Below are positions 8,015-16,120 of a stretch of DNA of 44,771 nucleotides, piece by piece. The notes beneath the pieces were generated by a model. The model saw nothing but the letters and a program-made list of their open reading frames with translations, was not told where the DNA came from and searched no databases. The translations under genes were made by a program, and so were the position numbers. This DNA is from JAKSCF01 sp028279945. GTDB lineage: Bacteria; Bacillota; Clostridia; Peptostreptococcales; JAAYPU01. Within the stretch, counting starts at the first letter, position 1; the number at the start of each line of letters is the position of its first letter. Location of the stretch: NCBI GenBank assembly GCA_028279945.1, contig JANQMT010000142.1, positions 1 through 44,771 of the forward strand, given 5' to 3'.

Positions 8015-8034
8015 TAATTTTAGGTGGTGAGTTA

Positions 8035-10428
8035 GTGAAATATGATGGTGAATTAGCTATTGCAGTTGGGCGAAGTCGTAAAGAAACAAAATGGAAGAAC
8101 AAAGATATTATGTGGTCAGAGCTGGTTGAGAAGCTTCAGGAGACAGTAAAGACAGCTGAGACACACAATGAGTATATGGCAAGTCCCAAGAGTCGTCAAG
8201 ACGAAATAAAAGACGTCGGAGGATTTGTTGGGGGCTATCTTAGTCAAGGTGCAAGAAAAGCTGACAGTGTAGTCAACAGGACGGTAATTACGCTTGATAT
8301 TGACCATGCAAAGGCTGATAACGGATTACTAGAAACCTTTGATATGCTGTATGGAAATGCTGCTGTAGTGTATAGTACGCATAAACATACAGCAGAGCAC
8401 CCTAAATTAAGACTTGTCATTCCTATTAATCGTGCTGTTCATACAGATGAATATGAAGCTATATCAAGGCGAATAGCAGGAGATTTAGGGATCAATGGTT
8501 TTGATGATACAACATTTCAACCTTCAAGGCTTATGTATTGGCCAAGCACTTCAAAAGATGCAGAATATTTCTTTCAAAAGATAGATGCCCCTTGGCTTGA
8601 TGTAGATAAAGTGCTTAATACTTATTTTGATTGGAAGGACAGCAGTAGTTGGCCAATGTCTGATCGAGTTGACAAGATTATTACAAGAGGTATTAAAAAG
8701 CAAGGTGATCCGTTAGAAAAGCCGGGTCTTATAGGTGCATTTTGCAGATGTTATGACATCCATGAGGCTATAGCAAAATACCTGCAGGACGATTATGAAG
8801 AATGCAGTATTGAAGGTAGATACACTTATAAAAATGGAAGCACATCTGCAGGACTTGTTACTTATGATGATAAATATGCTTATAGCCATCACGGTACGGA
8901 TCCATCAAGCGGTAAACTATGTAACTCGTTTGACTTAGTAAGGATTCATAAGTTTGGGTTACAAGATGAAGATATAAAAGCTGATACCCCAAGTAATAGG
9001 CTGCCGTCCTATAAGGCCATGGTGGACTTCGTAACGAATGATAACGTAGTTAAGCAACTACTAGGCAAAGAAAAGATAGGGGCTGCAAGGGATGATTTTT
9101 CAGAAGCTATTGAAGTTGATGATAGTTGGATGGGTGAGTTAGCTGTTGATGATAAAGGGAATTTTAGAAGCACTATAACCAATGTGAAACTGATATGCTC
9201 AAATGCTCCAGAATTAAAAGATACAGTAGGATTTGATTTGTTTAGTAATAGAGAAATACAATTAAAGGATTTACCATGGCGAAAACTAGATCCTTATAAT
9301 CCGTATCTAAAAAATAGCGATAACTCAGAAATGCGAGCATATATGGAAGAGTATTACGGTATAAGTTCAGCACCGAAAGTGAAAGACGGTTGGTTGTCAG
9401 CTACTATGGCAAATAAATACCATCCTATTAAAGACTACTTATCTAATTGTGAATGGGATGGGAAAAGGAGAGTAGATACGTTATTAATAGATTATCTGGG
9501 AGCAGAAGATAACGATTACGTTAGAGCTGTTACACGCAAAACATTAGCAGCGTGTATCGCAAGAATATATGAGCCTGGGATCAAATTTGATTATGTATTA
9601 ACAATTGTAGGTGGGCAAGGAATCGGTAAAAGTACACTCATTAAAAAACTAGGTAAAGACTGGTGTGCTGAAGATATAGATTTAGCACATATAAATAAAG
9701 ACACTTTAGAATCTCTCCAAGGTAGTTGGTTGGTAGAAATAGGAGAACTTAAAGGTCTTAGTAGAGCAGAAAGCAGCACTGTAAAACAGTTTGTGTCACG
9801 TACTACAGATAGATACCGCGTAGCCTACGGAGAAAGAACAGAAAATTTCCCTAGACAATGTGTGTTTTTTGGTACTACCAATACTGCAGATTTTTTGAAA
9901 GATGAAACAGGCGAACGACGTTGGTGGATAATAGATACTAACATTGAAAAAGCAACAAAAAGTCCTTTTAAAGATTTGGATGAAGAAAAAGATCAAATAT
10001 GGGCCGAAGCTGTGCAAATATATCATCAGTGCGAAGGGCTATATCTATCCGGAGAGGTCAAGGAAACAGCGGAAGAAATACAAAAAGAACATAAAATAAG
10101 AGATGAGAGAACAGGCACTGTTCAAGAGTATCTTAATACACCATTACCTAAAAACTGGTATGGGATGGATGTATCCGAAAGAGTATTATACATTCAAAAT
10201 GAAGATGATTTGAGAGAAAAAGGAGAAATTTTGAGAGATCAAGTATGCGTTTTGGAGGTATGGATGGAGTGTTTTGGAGGTCAAAAAAAAGATTTAGACA
10301 GACGAAAGTCAAACGAAATAGTCGGTATTCTGCATTCCATTGAGGGATGGGAACAAGATAAAAAAGCATCAAGAGTTAAAGGCTATGGCGTTACAAAATG
10401 CTTTAAGAGAATTGTAACTAGTACATAA
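8035..10428 (+). CDS. PrimPol-VapE primase-helicase
   Basis: A 797-residue fusion starting at GTG 8035 with AGGTGGTG upstream. The N-terminal third has archaeo-eukaryotic-type primase motifs: LDID (87-90), STHKH (114-118) and a later LMYWPS strand. The C-terminal part is the virulence-associated E (VapE/D5-like) superfamily 3 helicase: Walker A GGQGIGKST at 526-534, then WLVEIGELKGLSRAE with the acidic Walker B-like residues, and FGTTN and GERRWWI, which fit sensor and arginine-finger regions. It should prime and unwind at the phage origin. The repeat cluster that I propose as origin begins inside its last codons. Confidence 0.93.
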   Translation: MKYDGELAIAVGRSRKETKWKNKDIMWSELVEKLQETVKTAETHNEYMASPKSRQDEIKDVGGFVGGYLSQGARKADSVVNRTVITLDIDHAKADNGLLETFDMLYGNAAVVYSTHKHTAEHPKLRLVIPINRAVHTDEYEAISRRIAGDLGINGFDDTTFQPSRLMYWPSTSKDAEYFFQKIDAPWLDVDKVLNTYFDWKDSSSWPMSDRVDKIITRGIKKQGDPLEKPGLIGAFCRCYDIHEAIAKYLQDDYEECSIEGRYTYKNGSTSAGLVTYDDKYAYSHHGTDPSSGKLCNSFDLVRIHKFGLQDEDIKADTPSNRLPSYKAMVDFVTNDNVVKQLLGKEKIGAARDDFSEAIEVDDSWMGELAVDDKGNFRSTITNVKLICSNAPELKDTVGFDLFSNREIQLKDLPWRKLDPYNPYLKNSDNSEMRAYMEEYYGISSAPKVKDGWLSATMANKYHPIKDYLSNCEWDGKRRVDTLLIDYLGAEDNDYVRAVTRKTLAACIARIYEPGIKFDYVLTIVGGQGIGKSTLIKKLGKDWCAEDIDLAHINKDTLESLQGSWLVEIGELKGLSRAESSTVKQFVSRTTDRYRVAYGERTENFPRQCVFFGTTNTADFLKDETGERRWWIIDTNIEKATKSPFKDLDEEKDQIWAEAVQIYHQCEGLYLSGEVKETAEEIQKEHKIRDERTGTVQEYLNTPLPKNWYGMDVSERVLYIQNEDDLREKGEILRDQVCVLEVWMECFGGQKKDLDRRKSNEIVGILHSIEGWEQDKKASRVKGYGVTKCFKRIVTST

Positions 10429-10661
10429 AAAATGTAACCAGTACACAAAAAGATTGTAACTACGTAACCAAAAAGTAACTAAATTAGTTACAAAGAGAAC
10501 ATCGATAGAATCAACGATTAAAAGCATTTGTAACTATGTAACTAATAATTGTTAAATTCTATTTATTTTAATATAGAGGGAATATATGTATATATGACAC
10601 CCTACGTACGCCTAATACGTATACGCGTATAGGGAAGATGTTTTTTTAGTTACGTGGTTAC
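10390..10661. other. Candidate replication origin: GTAACYA iteron cluster
   Basis: Ten copies of GTAACYA lie within ~250 bases. Direct copies start at 10414, 10434, 10456, 10464, 10475, 10530 and 10538; inverted copies start at 10485, 10647 and 10655. Three pairs form GTAACYAYGTAACYA composites (10456, 10530, and inverted at 10647). Two 20-base tandem units start at 10413 and 10433, and 10475-10491 is a palindrome. Between the groups lie an AT-rich stretch (10545-10600) and a fully alternating purine-pyrimidine tract (ATACGTATACGCGTAT, 10615-10630). Position between the primase-helicase and later replication genes supports an origin. No gene is seen in 10429-10686. Confidence 0.65.
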
Positions 10662-10686
10662 ATCCGAGATAGGAGATGATAGAAAG

Positions 10687-10824
10687 ATGACATATACAGA
10701 AAGAATACAAAAGGCCAAAAGTAGAATGGAGTATCACAAAAATAAAATCAAAGAAGGAGGCAGCGTTGTAAACTACCTAAAAAGCAAGCATGAGTATAGT
10801 GAAGCGGTAAAATCTCTTGCGTGA
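10687..10824 (+). CDS. 45-aa basic helical peptide, function unknown
   Basis: A short frame starting at ATG 10687 after AGGAGATG at 10671-10678. It encodes 45 residues, rich in Lys and mostly helical (TERIQKAKSRMEYHKNKIKE). It lies directly downstream of the iteron cluster and upstream of the VRR-NUC gene, so it may be an origin-associated protein, but no family is recognised. Support comes from the ribosome binding site, the placement in an otherwise empty gap, and codon use like the neighbours. Confidence 0.5.
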   Translation: MTYTERIQKAKSRMEYHKNKIKEGGSVVNYLKSKHEYSEAVKSLA

Positions 10825-10847
10825 GTTAAGAGAAAAGTCGCGAAGAG

Positions 10848-11144
10848 GTGATAAATCTGAATGAAAAACTATTAGAGAAAAAACTCAGAGAAAAAATAAA
10901 AAATTTAGGAGGCTTAGCCCTTAAGTTTTTACCGCTTTATTGGATAGGTGCACCAGATAGAATAGTTCTAATGCCAGGAGCAAAAGTGTATTGGCTAGAA
11001 ACAAAAAGTACAGGCGATAAGCTTTTACCAAGACAGAAAACCCGGAGAAAGCAATTAGAAAAACTAGGGTTTAAAGTTTTTAAAATAGATAGTCAGCATG
11101 ACCTAGATATGTTCTTCAAAGAGGTGAAAAAAGATGCAGTTTAA
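10848..11144 (+). CDS. VRR-NUC domain nuclease
   Basis: A 98-residue stand-alone VRR-NUC (PD-(D/E)XK superfamily) protein. The motif GAPDRIVLMP (catalytic Asp) is followed by VYWLETKSTGDKLLPRQ (the E-x-K pair and the conserved Gln) and a final strand (GFKVFKIDS). Phage VRR-NUC proteins act as structure-specific or nicking nucleases in replication and recombination. The start is ambiguous: GTG 10848 lies inside the AAGAGGTGA ribosome binding site, so a CTG at 10857 may be used. It overlaps the SNF2-like helicase gene by 11 bases, the usual pairing in Firmicute phages. Confidence 0.9.
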   Translation: MINLNEKLLEKKLREKIKNLGGLALKFLPLYWIGAPDRIVLMPGAKVYWLETKSTGDKLLPRQKTRRKQLEKLGFKVFKIDSQHDLDMFFKEVKKDAV

Positions 11145-12516
11145 GCCATACGATTATCAAAAACATGCGATAGACCATATAATTAAAAACCCCTATTGCG
11201 GATTGTTTTTAGATATGGGATTGGGAAAGACTGTTACCACGTTAACAGCGATTGATTATCTCATGTACCAGGAACTAGAGGTCAATAAGGTTTTAGTAAT
11301 AGCACCATTAAGAGTAGCCGATGCTACGTGGGGTGAGGAAATAGGCAAGTGGCGTCATCTAAAGCATATCAAATTTTCTAAAGTGTTGGGATCTGTTGCA
11401 GATAGAAAAAGAGCATTAAAAGCTAAAGCTGATATTTATATAATTAATCGTGAAAACGTGGCGTGGCTAGTGGGATACTATGGAGCTGCTTTCCCTTTCG
11501 ACATGGTAGTCATAGATGAATTATCCAGTTTTAAAAGTCCTAAATCAATAAGATTTAAAACGTTGAAAATGGTTAGACCGACTATTAACAGAGTTGTAGG
11601 ACTTACTGGAACACCATCACCTAATAGTTTAATAGATTTGTGGAGTCAATTATATTTACTTGATATGGGTGAGCGATTAGGAAAATTTATAGGAACATAC
11701 AGACGTGACTATTTTAATCCAGGACAAACTAATGGACATGTGGTTTATAATTACAAGCTTAAACAGAATAGTGAGAAGGCCATATATAACAGGATTTCAG
11801 ATATATGCATTTCTATGAAAGCTAAAGATTATTTAGAGCTACCCGACAGGATAGATAGAAATGTAGATGTAGTGTTATCTGAGAAAGATCATTTTAGATA
11901 CATCGAGTTTGAAAAGAAAATGGTATTAGAGTTCATGGATGAAGAAGAAATATCTGTGGCCAATGCTGCGGGTCTATCAAATAAACTTTTACAATTCGCT
12001 AACGGTGCAGTGTACAACGATGATAAAGAGTTTATTGAGATCCACAATGAAAAGCTTAACGCACTAGAAGAAATTGTTGAATGTGCGAATGGGCAACCGG
12101 TATTAGTTTTCTACACTTTCAAACACGATTATAAAAGGATCTCGACGCAGCTAAAAAAATATAAGCCTAGAAAGTTGGAAGGATCAAGAGATATAGAGAA
12201 TTGGAATAAAGGGAAGATTCAGCTACTATTAGCGCACCCCGCAAGTTGTGGCCATGGTCTTAACCTACAAGCTGGAGGGAATATAATTGTTTGGTTTGGA
12301 CTTAGTTGGAGCTTAGAACTTTATCAGCAGGCCAATGCAAGACTAGACAGACAAGGACAAACAAAGAATGTTATTGTTCACCATCTCGTTACCAGAGACA
12401 CGATTGATGAAGATGTATTAAAAGCTTTAAAGAATAAAGCTGCGGGACAAAACGCCTTGATGGATGCTGTTAAAGCAAGAGTTAGAAAATATAAAAGTGA
12501 GGAGGTTACACCATGA
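11134..12516 (+). CDS. SNF2-family DEAD-like helicase
   Basis: A 460-residue superfamily 2 ATPase. Motif I is MGLGKT (28-33), motif II is IDELSSFK (Asp128-Glu129), motif III is LTGTPSPN, and the C-terminal RecA lobe shows LVFYTFKHD and motif VI, QANARLDRQGQT. The spacing fits the short SNF2-like helicases of Firmicute phages that are paired with VRR-NUC. Likely role: remodelling or unwinding DNA in phage replication or recombination. It overlaps both neighbours by a few bases, indicating one operon. Confidence 0.93.
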   Translation: MQFKPYDYQKHAIDHIIKNPYCGLFLDMGLGKTVTTLTAIDYLMYQELEVNKVLVIAPLRVADATWGEEIGKWRHLKHIKFSKVLGSVADRKRALKAKADIYIINRENVAWLVGYYGAAFPFDMVVIDELSSFKSPKSIRFKTLKMVRPTINRVVGLTGTPSPNSLIDLWSQLYLLDMGERLGKFIGTYRRDYFNPGQTNGHVVYNYKLKQNSEKAIYNRISDICISMKAKDYLELPDRIDRNVDVVLSEKDHFRYIEFEKKMVLEFMDEEEISVANAAGLSNKLLQFANGAVYNDDKEFIEIHNEKLNALEEIVECANGQPVLVFYTFKHDYKRISTQLKKYKPRKLEGSRDIENWNKGKIQLLLAHPASCGHGLNLQAGGNIIVWFGLSWSLELYQQANARLDRQGQTKNVIVHHLVTRDTIDEDVLKALKNKAAGQNALMDAVKARVRKYKSEEVTP

Positions 12517-12749
12517 AAAATACACTTGGAGATTTAAATAACCATTTATTTGAACAATTAGAAAGGCTGAATGATGAAGATTTAAAAGGTAAAAAACTTG
12601 AAGAAGAAATAACCAGATCAAGAGCGATAAATGAAGTTGCAAAACAAATAATTTCTAACGGCTCTTTAGTGCTATCAGCAAAAAGATTAATGGATAATCG
12701 GTTGGATGCTAATACTAAAACACCAAAAATGTTGGAAGGTGCGGATTAG
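12513..12749 (+). CDS. Conserved small phage protein, function unknown
   Basis: A 78-residue helical protein (GDLNNHLFEQLERLNDEDLKG), overlapping the helicase stop by 4 bases (ATGA) and its own stop overlapping the next start by one base. The pattern 'LGDLNNHLFxQLERL ... NEVAKQIISNGSLVL' is one I associate with small proteins encoded near the end of the replication module in many phages. No biochemical role is known to me. The tight coupling suggests a stoichiometric relationship with the helicase or the HNH protein. Confidence 0.65.
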   Translation: MKNTLGDLNNHLFEQLERLNDEDLKGKKLEEEITRSRAINEVAKQIISNGSLVLSAKRLMDNRLDANTKTPKMLEGAD

Positions 12750-13510
12750 TGAGATATCCGAAGGAAATAAAAGATTTTATTGCAAAAAATGTTGCAGGTA
12801 CAACGACCAAAGATCTGGCAAAACTTGTGAATGATAAATTTGGTACAGATTTTACAGAGGCGAAAATGAAATCTTATAAATCGAATAATAAGTTAAAAAG
12901 TGGAACACCGACCGGGTTGCCAGCTGGAAGACCAACAAAACAATATCCGGAGGAGATAAAGAAATTTATCTTTGAGACTCATATCGGTGTAGGACATAAA
13001 GACATGGCGGAACTGCTTAATAAGGAGTTTGGTACAAACTATACCAAGATGCAAATGAAATCATACTACGGAAGACATAAACTCAACAGCGGTTTAGATG
13101 GAAGGTTTGAAAAAGGACATATTCCAGCTAATAAGGGCAAAAAAGGTATTGGTGGTTGGGAGCCTACCCAGTTTAAAAAAGGGCATAAACCGGCTAATTA
13201 TATGCCAGTTGGCAGCGAAAGAATCAATGGGGATGGATATGTCGATATTAAGATTGCTGATCCGAATAAATGGAAAGCTAAACATCACATCATTTGGGAA
13301 GAGCATAACGGAATGATACCAAAAAGTCACGCAGTAATCTTCGGTGATGGGAATAGTCGAAATTTCGACCTTGATAATTTGATCCTGGTGTCTAGGCAGC
13401 AGCTGTTGATACTAAACCGAAATAATCTAATACAGGAGGATGCAGACTTAACACGTACAGGAGTTATTATTGCGGATCTACATCAAAAGATATATGAGAA
13501 AAAGCGGTAA
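12749..13510 (+). CDS. HNH endonuclease with duplicated N-terminal DNA-binding repeat
   Basis: A 253-residue protein starting at GTG 12749 after GGAAGGTG. The N-terminus contains two copies of a ~60-residue unit (YPKEIKDFIAKNVAGTTTKD at ~3 and YPEEIKKFIFETHIGVGHKD at ~66), each a likely helix-turn-helix ending in MKSY...KL.SG. The C-terminal half is an HNH nuclease: KWKAKHHIIWEEHNG supplies the His pair, and FDLDNLILVS the Asn and closing strand. The tandem repeat probably gives sequence specificity, as in free-standing homing-type nucleases. It may be a selfish gene or a phage-competition nuclease rather than essential replication machinery. Confidence 0.85.
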   Translation: MRYPKEIKDFIAKNVAGTTTKDLAKLVNDKFGTDFTEAKMKSYKSNNKLKSGTPTGLPAGRPTKQYPEEIKKFIFETHIGVGHKDMAELLNKEFGTNYTKMQMKSYYGRHKLNSGLDGRFEKGHIPANKGKKGIGGWEPTQFKKGHKPANYMPVGSERINGDGYVDIKIADPNKWKAKHHIIWEEHNGMIPKSHAVIFGDGNSRNFDLDNLILVSRQQLLILNRNNLIQEDADLTRTGVIIADLHQKIYEKKR

Positions 13511-13529
13511 AAAAAGCGGGTGAGGATTA

Positions 13530-13967
13530 GTGCAAATAATTGATGAATATAAAAAAATAACTGAAGACATCGCAGTAGTAAGATCTAAGCTTTCCACGAC
13601 CAAAAGAAAGATAAAAAGACTGTCATACCGATGTTGTCCTGACGATGCAAAGGGCATTGACTACAGTACAGAAAAAGTACAAATCAGCATCGATATACCA
13701 GATATAGAGGAGTTGATGCTGTTAGCAAAAGAAATGATGCTGTTAGAATTAGATCTTATGGAACTGTATCAGCAGAGAGATGAGCTAGAAGAAACTATAA
13801 ATGATTTAGGGGATCTGAAAAAACAGGTTATAATGCTACAAATAAAGGGCTATACACAACTTCAAATTGCAAAAGAACTGAATTATAGTAAAAGGCACAT
13901 AGAAAGATTATGCAAAGATTTAAAAGATGTCGGTAAAATGTCGGTAGACATAGAAAAAAACCTGTGA
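13530..13967 (+). CDS. Sigma-70 region 4-like / ArpU-RinA type late regulator
   Basis: A 145-residue protein, starting at GTG 13530. Residues 1-95 are long coiled-coil-like helices and 100-135 form a sigma region 4-like helix-turn-helix (VIMLQIKGYTQLQIAKELNY then SKRHIERLCKDL). This is the layout of ArpU/RinA-type activators that switch on packaging and structural genes. Its position as the last gene of the early block, immediately before a terminator and upstream of terminase, fits that role. A palindrome at 17106-17116, just before the packaging genes, is one possible target. Direct evidence for its binding site is lacking. Confidence 0.75.
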   Translation: MQIIDEYKKITEDIAVVRSKLSTTKRKIKRLSYRCCPDDAKGIDYSTEKVQISIDIPDIEELMLLAKEMMLLELDLMELYQQRDELEETINDLGDLKKQVIMLQIKGYTQLQIAKELNYSKRHIERLCKDLKDVGKMSVDIEKNL

Positions 13968-13994
13968 TAATATTGTAATGTGTAAATATATGCC

Positions 13995-14026
13995 AAGACA
14001 TCTCGCAGGAGGTGTCTTTTATTATT
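13995..14026 (+). terminator. Intrinsic terminator at the end of the early operon
   Basis: AAGACATCTC (13995-14004), loop GCAG, GAGGTGTCTT (14009-14018, one G-T pair), followed by TTATTATT. It separates the early genes from the Kelch cassette. Confidence 0.8.
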
Positions 14027-14072
14027 CCTCTAAAACTCAATTATAACTGAAATATGAAATAAATAACAGACT

Positions 14073-14100
14073 TTAACATTTTATTACAGCATTATACAAT
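14073..14100 (+). promoter_or_regulatory. Sigma-A-like promoter of the Kelch gene
   Basis: TTAACA (14073-14078), 16-base spacer, TACAAT (14095-14100): five of six consensus matches in each box. It lies between the early terminator and ATG 14137, so the Kelch gene can be expressed independently of phage lytic control. Confidence 0.65.
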
Positions 14101-14136
14101 ATTTGTGATTATAAATATTTCAAATGGAGGTACAAA

Positions 14137-15810
14137 ATGAAAAAGAGATTAAGTGTATTAATGGCTTTGTTAATGTTAGTGGTATTATTAGGTTCGACGG
14201 GTGTTGTTTTTGCGGATGAGGATTTAGGGACCTGGGAAAATAAGGCGGACATGCCTACAGCGAGATACGGCTTAGGCGTAGCAGAAGTGAATGGTAAAAT
14301 ATATGCAATAGGTGGAAGAAATAAAGCATACGATTGGTTTGCAACTGTAGAAGAATATGATCCATCAACTAACACATGGACAACTAAAACTGAAATGCCT
14401 ACAAAAAGAGGAGATGCAGGAGTTATAGAAGTAAATGGAAAAATATATGTGATAGGTGGTAGAAGTGCTGCAGGAGATAGTTACTATGGTATTGTAGAGG
14501 AATATGACCCAGTAGCAGATACATGGACGGTTAAAGCAAGTATGCCTACACCAAGAGATAGTCTGTGTGTAGCAGAGGTGAATGGTAAAATATATGCAAT
14601 AGGTGGCAATAGTCCTACTGGGTTCAAAAGTACAGTAGAAGAATATGATCCATTAACAGATACGTGGACGACAAAAACCAGTATGTCAACGCCAAGATTT
14701 AATTTTGGAATAGCTAAAATGAATGAAAAAATATATGTGTTTGGAGGTACGAGAGGTGGTGCATATTTAGATACAATTGAGGAATATGATCCAGCAACTG
14801 ATACATGGATGACAAAGTCAAATAATCACACAGAAAGAATTGGTTTAGGAGCAACTACAGTAAATGAAAAAATATATGTAATAGGAGGTTGGAATAGTCA
14901 GTCATTTAATACAGTAGAGGAATATGATCCAGTAAATGATACTTTTACAATAAAAGCAAATATGCCAACCGCTAGAGATTCATTTGGATTAACAGAATAT
15001 AATGGGAGCATATATGTTGTTGGTGGAAAAAATGACAGTGATTTAGGCACTGTCGAAGTGTATACACCAAATTCAACTCAACAAACTCCGGATGCCCCAA
15101 CCAACCTAATCGCAACCCCAGGAGATTCACAAGTTAACTTATCATGGGACGCAGTAACCGATGCAACAAGCTACACGGTAAAAAGAGCGACAACTTTAGG
15201 AGGACCTTATACAACGATTAGGACAAATTCAGCCATTACTTATTCTGATACTGATGTAACAAACGGGACTACATATTATTATGTTGTATCTGCTGTAGTT
15301 AATTCAACCGAAAGTAATAATTCTAATGAAGCGAGTGCTACGCCTCAAATAGATGTACAAAATTTTATCTTATCTGTTCTTCTGAATGTGGAAGAAACAG
15401 TACAGCTTAGCTTGACTTACGATTTAGTGGATAATACAGATTATATATGGACTTCCTCTGATGAAGCTGTGGCAACAGTAGATAGCAACGGAAAGGTAAC
15501 CGCAATAGGCGAAGGCACAGCCAATATATATGCTAAAAACGATGACGAGAGCTTTAGTGAATTTATTCCTGTAAAAGTAGTTCTAAATGGTGCAGACGAA
15601 ATGAGACTGGCCGTGCATTTAACAACAGGAAGAACGGCTCAACTATATTTAACCGATGATACCGGCAACATAACATGGAGTTCAGGAGATACGAGCATTG
15701 CTACTGTATCAGATGAAGGTGAAATTACCGCTTTAAACAAAGGCCTAGTCTTAATTAATGCAGAATTAGATGAAGTTATTTATCCTATTTACGTAAGGGT
15801 AGATGTTTAA
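14137..15810 (+). CDS. Secreted Kelch-repeat protein with FN3 and Big2 domains (cargo gene)
   Basis: A 557-residue protein with a clear signal peptide (MKKRLSVLMALLMLVVLLG ... VFA, cleavage near residue 26). Six Kelch repeats follow (~28-315), each with NGKIYAIGG-like and VEEYDP...W strands, giving a six-bladed propeller. Then a fibronectin type III domain (~320-405, APTNLIATPGDSQVNLSWD) and two bacterial Ig-like (Big2) modules (~410-480 and ~485-557, with ATVDSNGKVTAIGEGTANI). No cell-wall anchor or SLH domain is seen. It has its own promoter, ribosome binding site (AAATGGAGG) and terminator, so it is an autonomous cassette between early and late operons. Function is probably extracellular binding; nothing indicates a virion component. 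Confidence 0.9.
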   Translation: MKKRLSVLMALLMLVVLLGSTGVVFADEDLGTWENKADMPTARYGLGVAEVNGKIYAIGGRNKAYDWFATVEEYDPSTNTWTTKTEMPTKRGDAGVIEVNGKIYVIGGRSAAGDSYYGIVEEYDPVADTWTVKASMPTPRDSLCVAEVNGKIYAIGGNSPTGFKSTVEEYDPLTDTWTTKTSMSTPRFNFGIAKMNEKIYVFGGTRGGAYLDTIEEYDPATDTWMTKSNNHTERIGLGATTVNEKIYVIGGWNSQSFNTVEEYDPVNDTFTIKANMPTARDSFGLTEYNGSIYVVGGKNDSDLGTVEVYTPNSTQQTPDAPTNLIATPGDSQVNLSWDAVTDATSYTVKRATTLGGPYTTIRTNSAITYSDTDVTNGTTYYYVVSAVVNSTESNNSNEASATPQIDVQNFILSVLLNVEETVQLSLTYDLVDNTDYIWTSSDEAVATVDSNGKVTAIGEGTANIYAKNDDESFSEFIPVKVVLNGADEMRLAVHLTTGRTAQLYLTDDTGNITWSSGDTSIATVSDEGEITALNKGLVLINAELDEVIYPIYVRVDV

Positions 15811-15844
15811 TTAGCAGCAGCCTTAGAAAAATAAAAAAGTTAAT

Positions 15845-15877
15845 AAAAAAGAAGTCTAAATAAGGGCTTCTTTTTTA
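15845..15877. terminator. Terminator after the Kelch gene
   Basis: AAAAAAGAAGTC (15845-15856) pairs with GGCTTCTTTTTT (15865-15876) around an 8-base loop; the T run serves the plus strand and the A run could serve the opposite direction. Confidence 0.8.
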
Positions 15878-15902
15878 ATACAATAGATTATATTCTCTTT
15901 AC

Positions 15903-15916
15903 CTAGTATATACTAG
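15903..15916 (+). promoter_or_regulatory. 14-base palindrome overlapping a -10 box
   Basis: CTAGTATATACTAG is a perfect palindrome, and its centre contains TATACT, a good -10 hexamer. It lies 21 bases upstream of the TTG start at 15938. It could be an operator for a repressor that shuts the cassette 15938-17044. No clear -35 box is seen at 17 bases. Confidence 0.45.
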
Positions 15917-15937
15917 ATAGAAGAGGATGTGGAAAAG

Positions 15938-16105
15938 TTGAATAATGAAAGAATAAAAGAAATTCTTCTTATAGTAAAAGAACAAGAACCGTATGGCATT
16001 GACAGGGAAGAATTATTAAAACACTGTACAATAGATGAACTTAATGAGTTGACAACTAAATATTTTGAAGGATTTTCGCTTTCTATGGAGAATTATGTAA
16101 CATAG
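15938..16105 (+). CDS. 55-aa protein preceding the deoxyribosyltransferase-like gene
   Basis: A short frame starting at TTG 15938 after GAGGATG at 15923-15929, encoding 55 residues (NNERIKEILLIVKEQEPYGI ... ELLKHCTIDELNELTTKYFE). It is acidic and helical, with no membrane segment. The ribosome binding site of the next gene begins directly after its stop, so the two are co-transcribed between the palindromic promoter and a terminator. A regulatory or antitoxin-like role for the downstream protein is possible, but only the arrangement suggests it. Confidence 0.5.
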   Translation: MNNERIKEILLIVKEQEPYGIDREELLKHCTIDELNELTTKYFEGFSLSMENYVT

Positions 16106-16120
16106 AAGGGGGATGAATTT

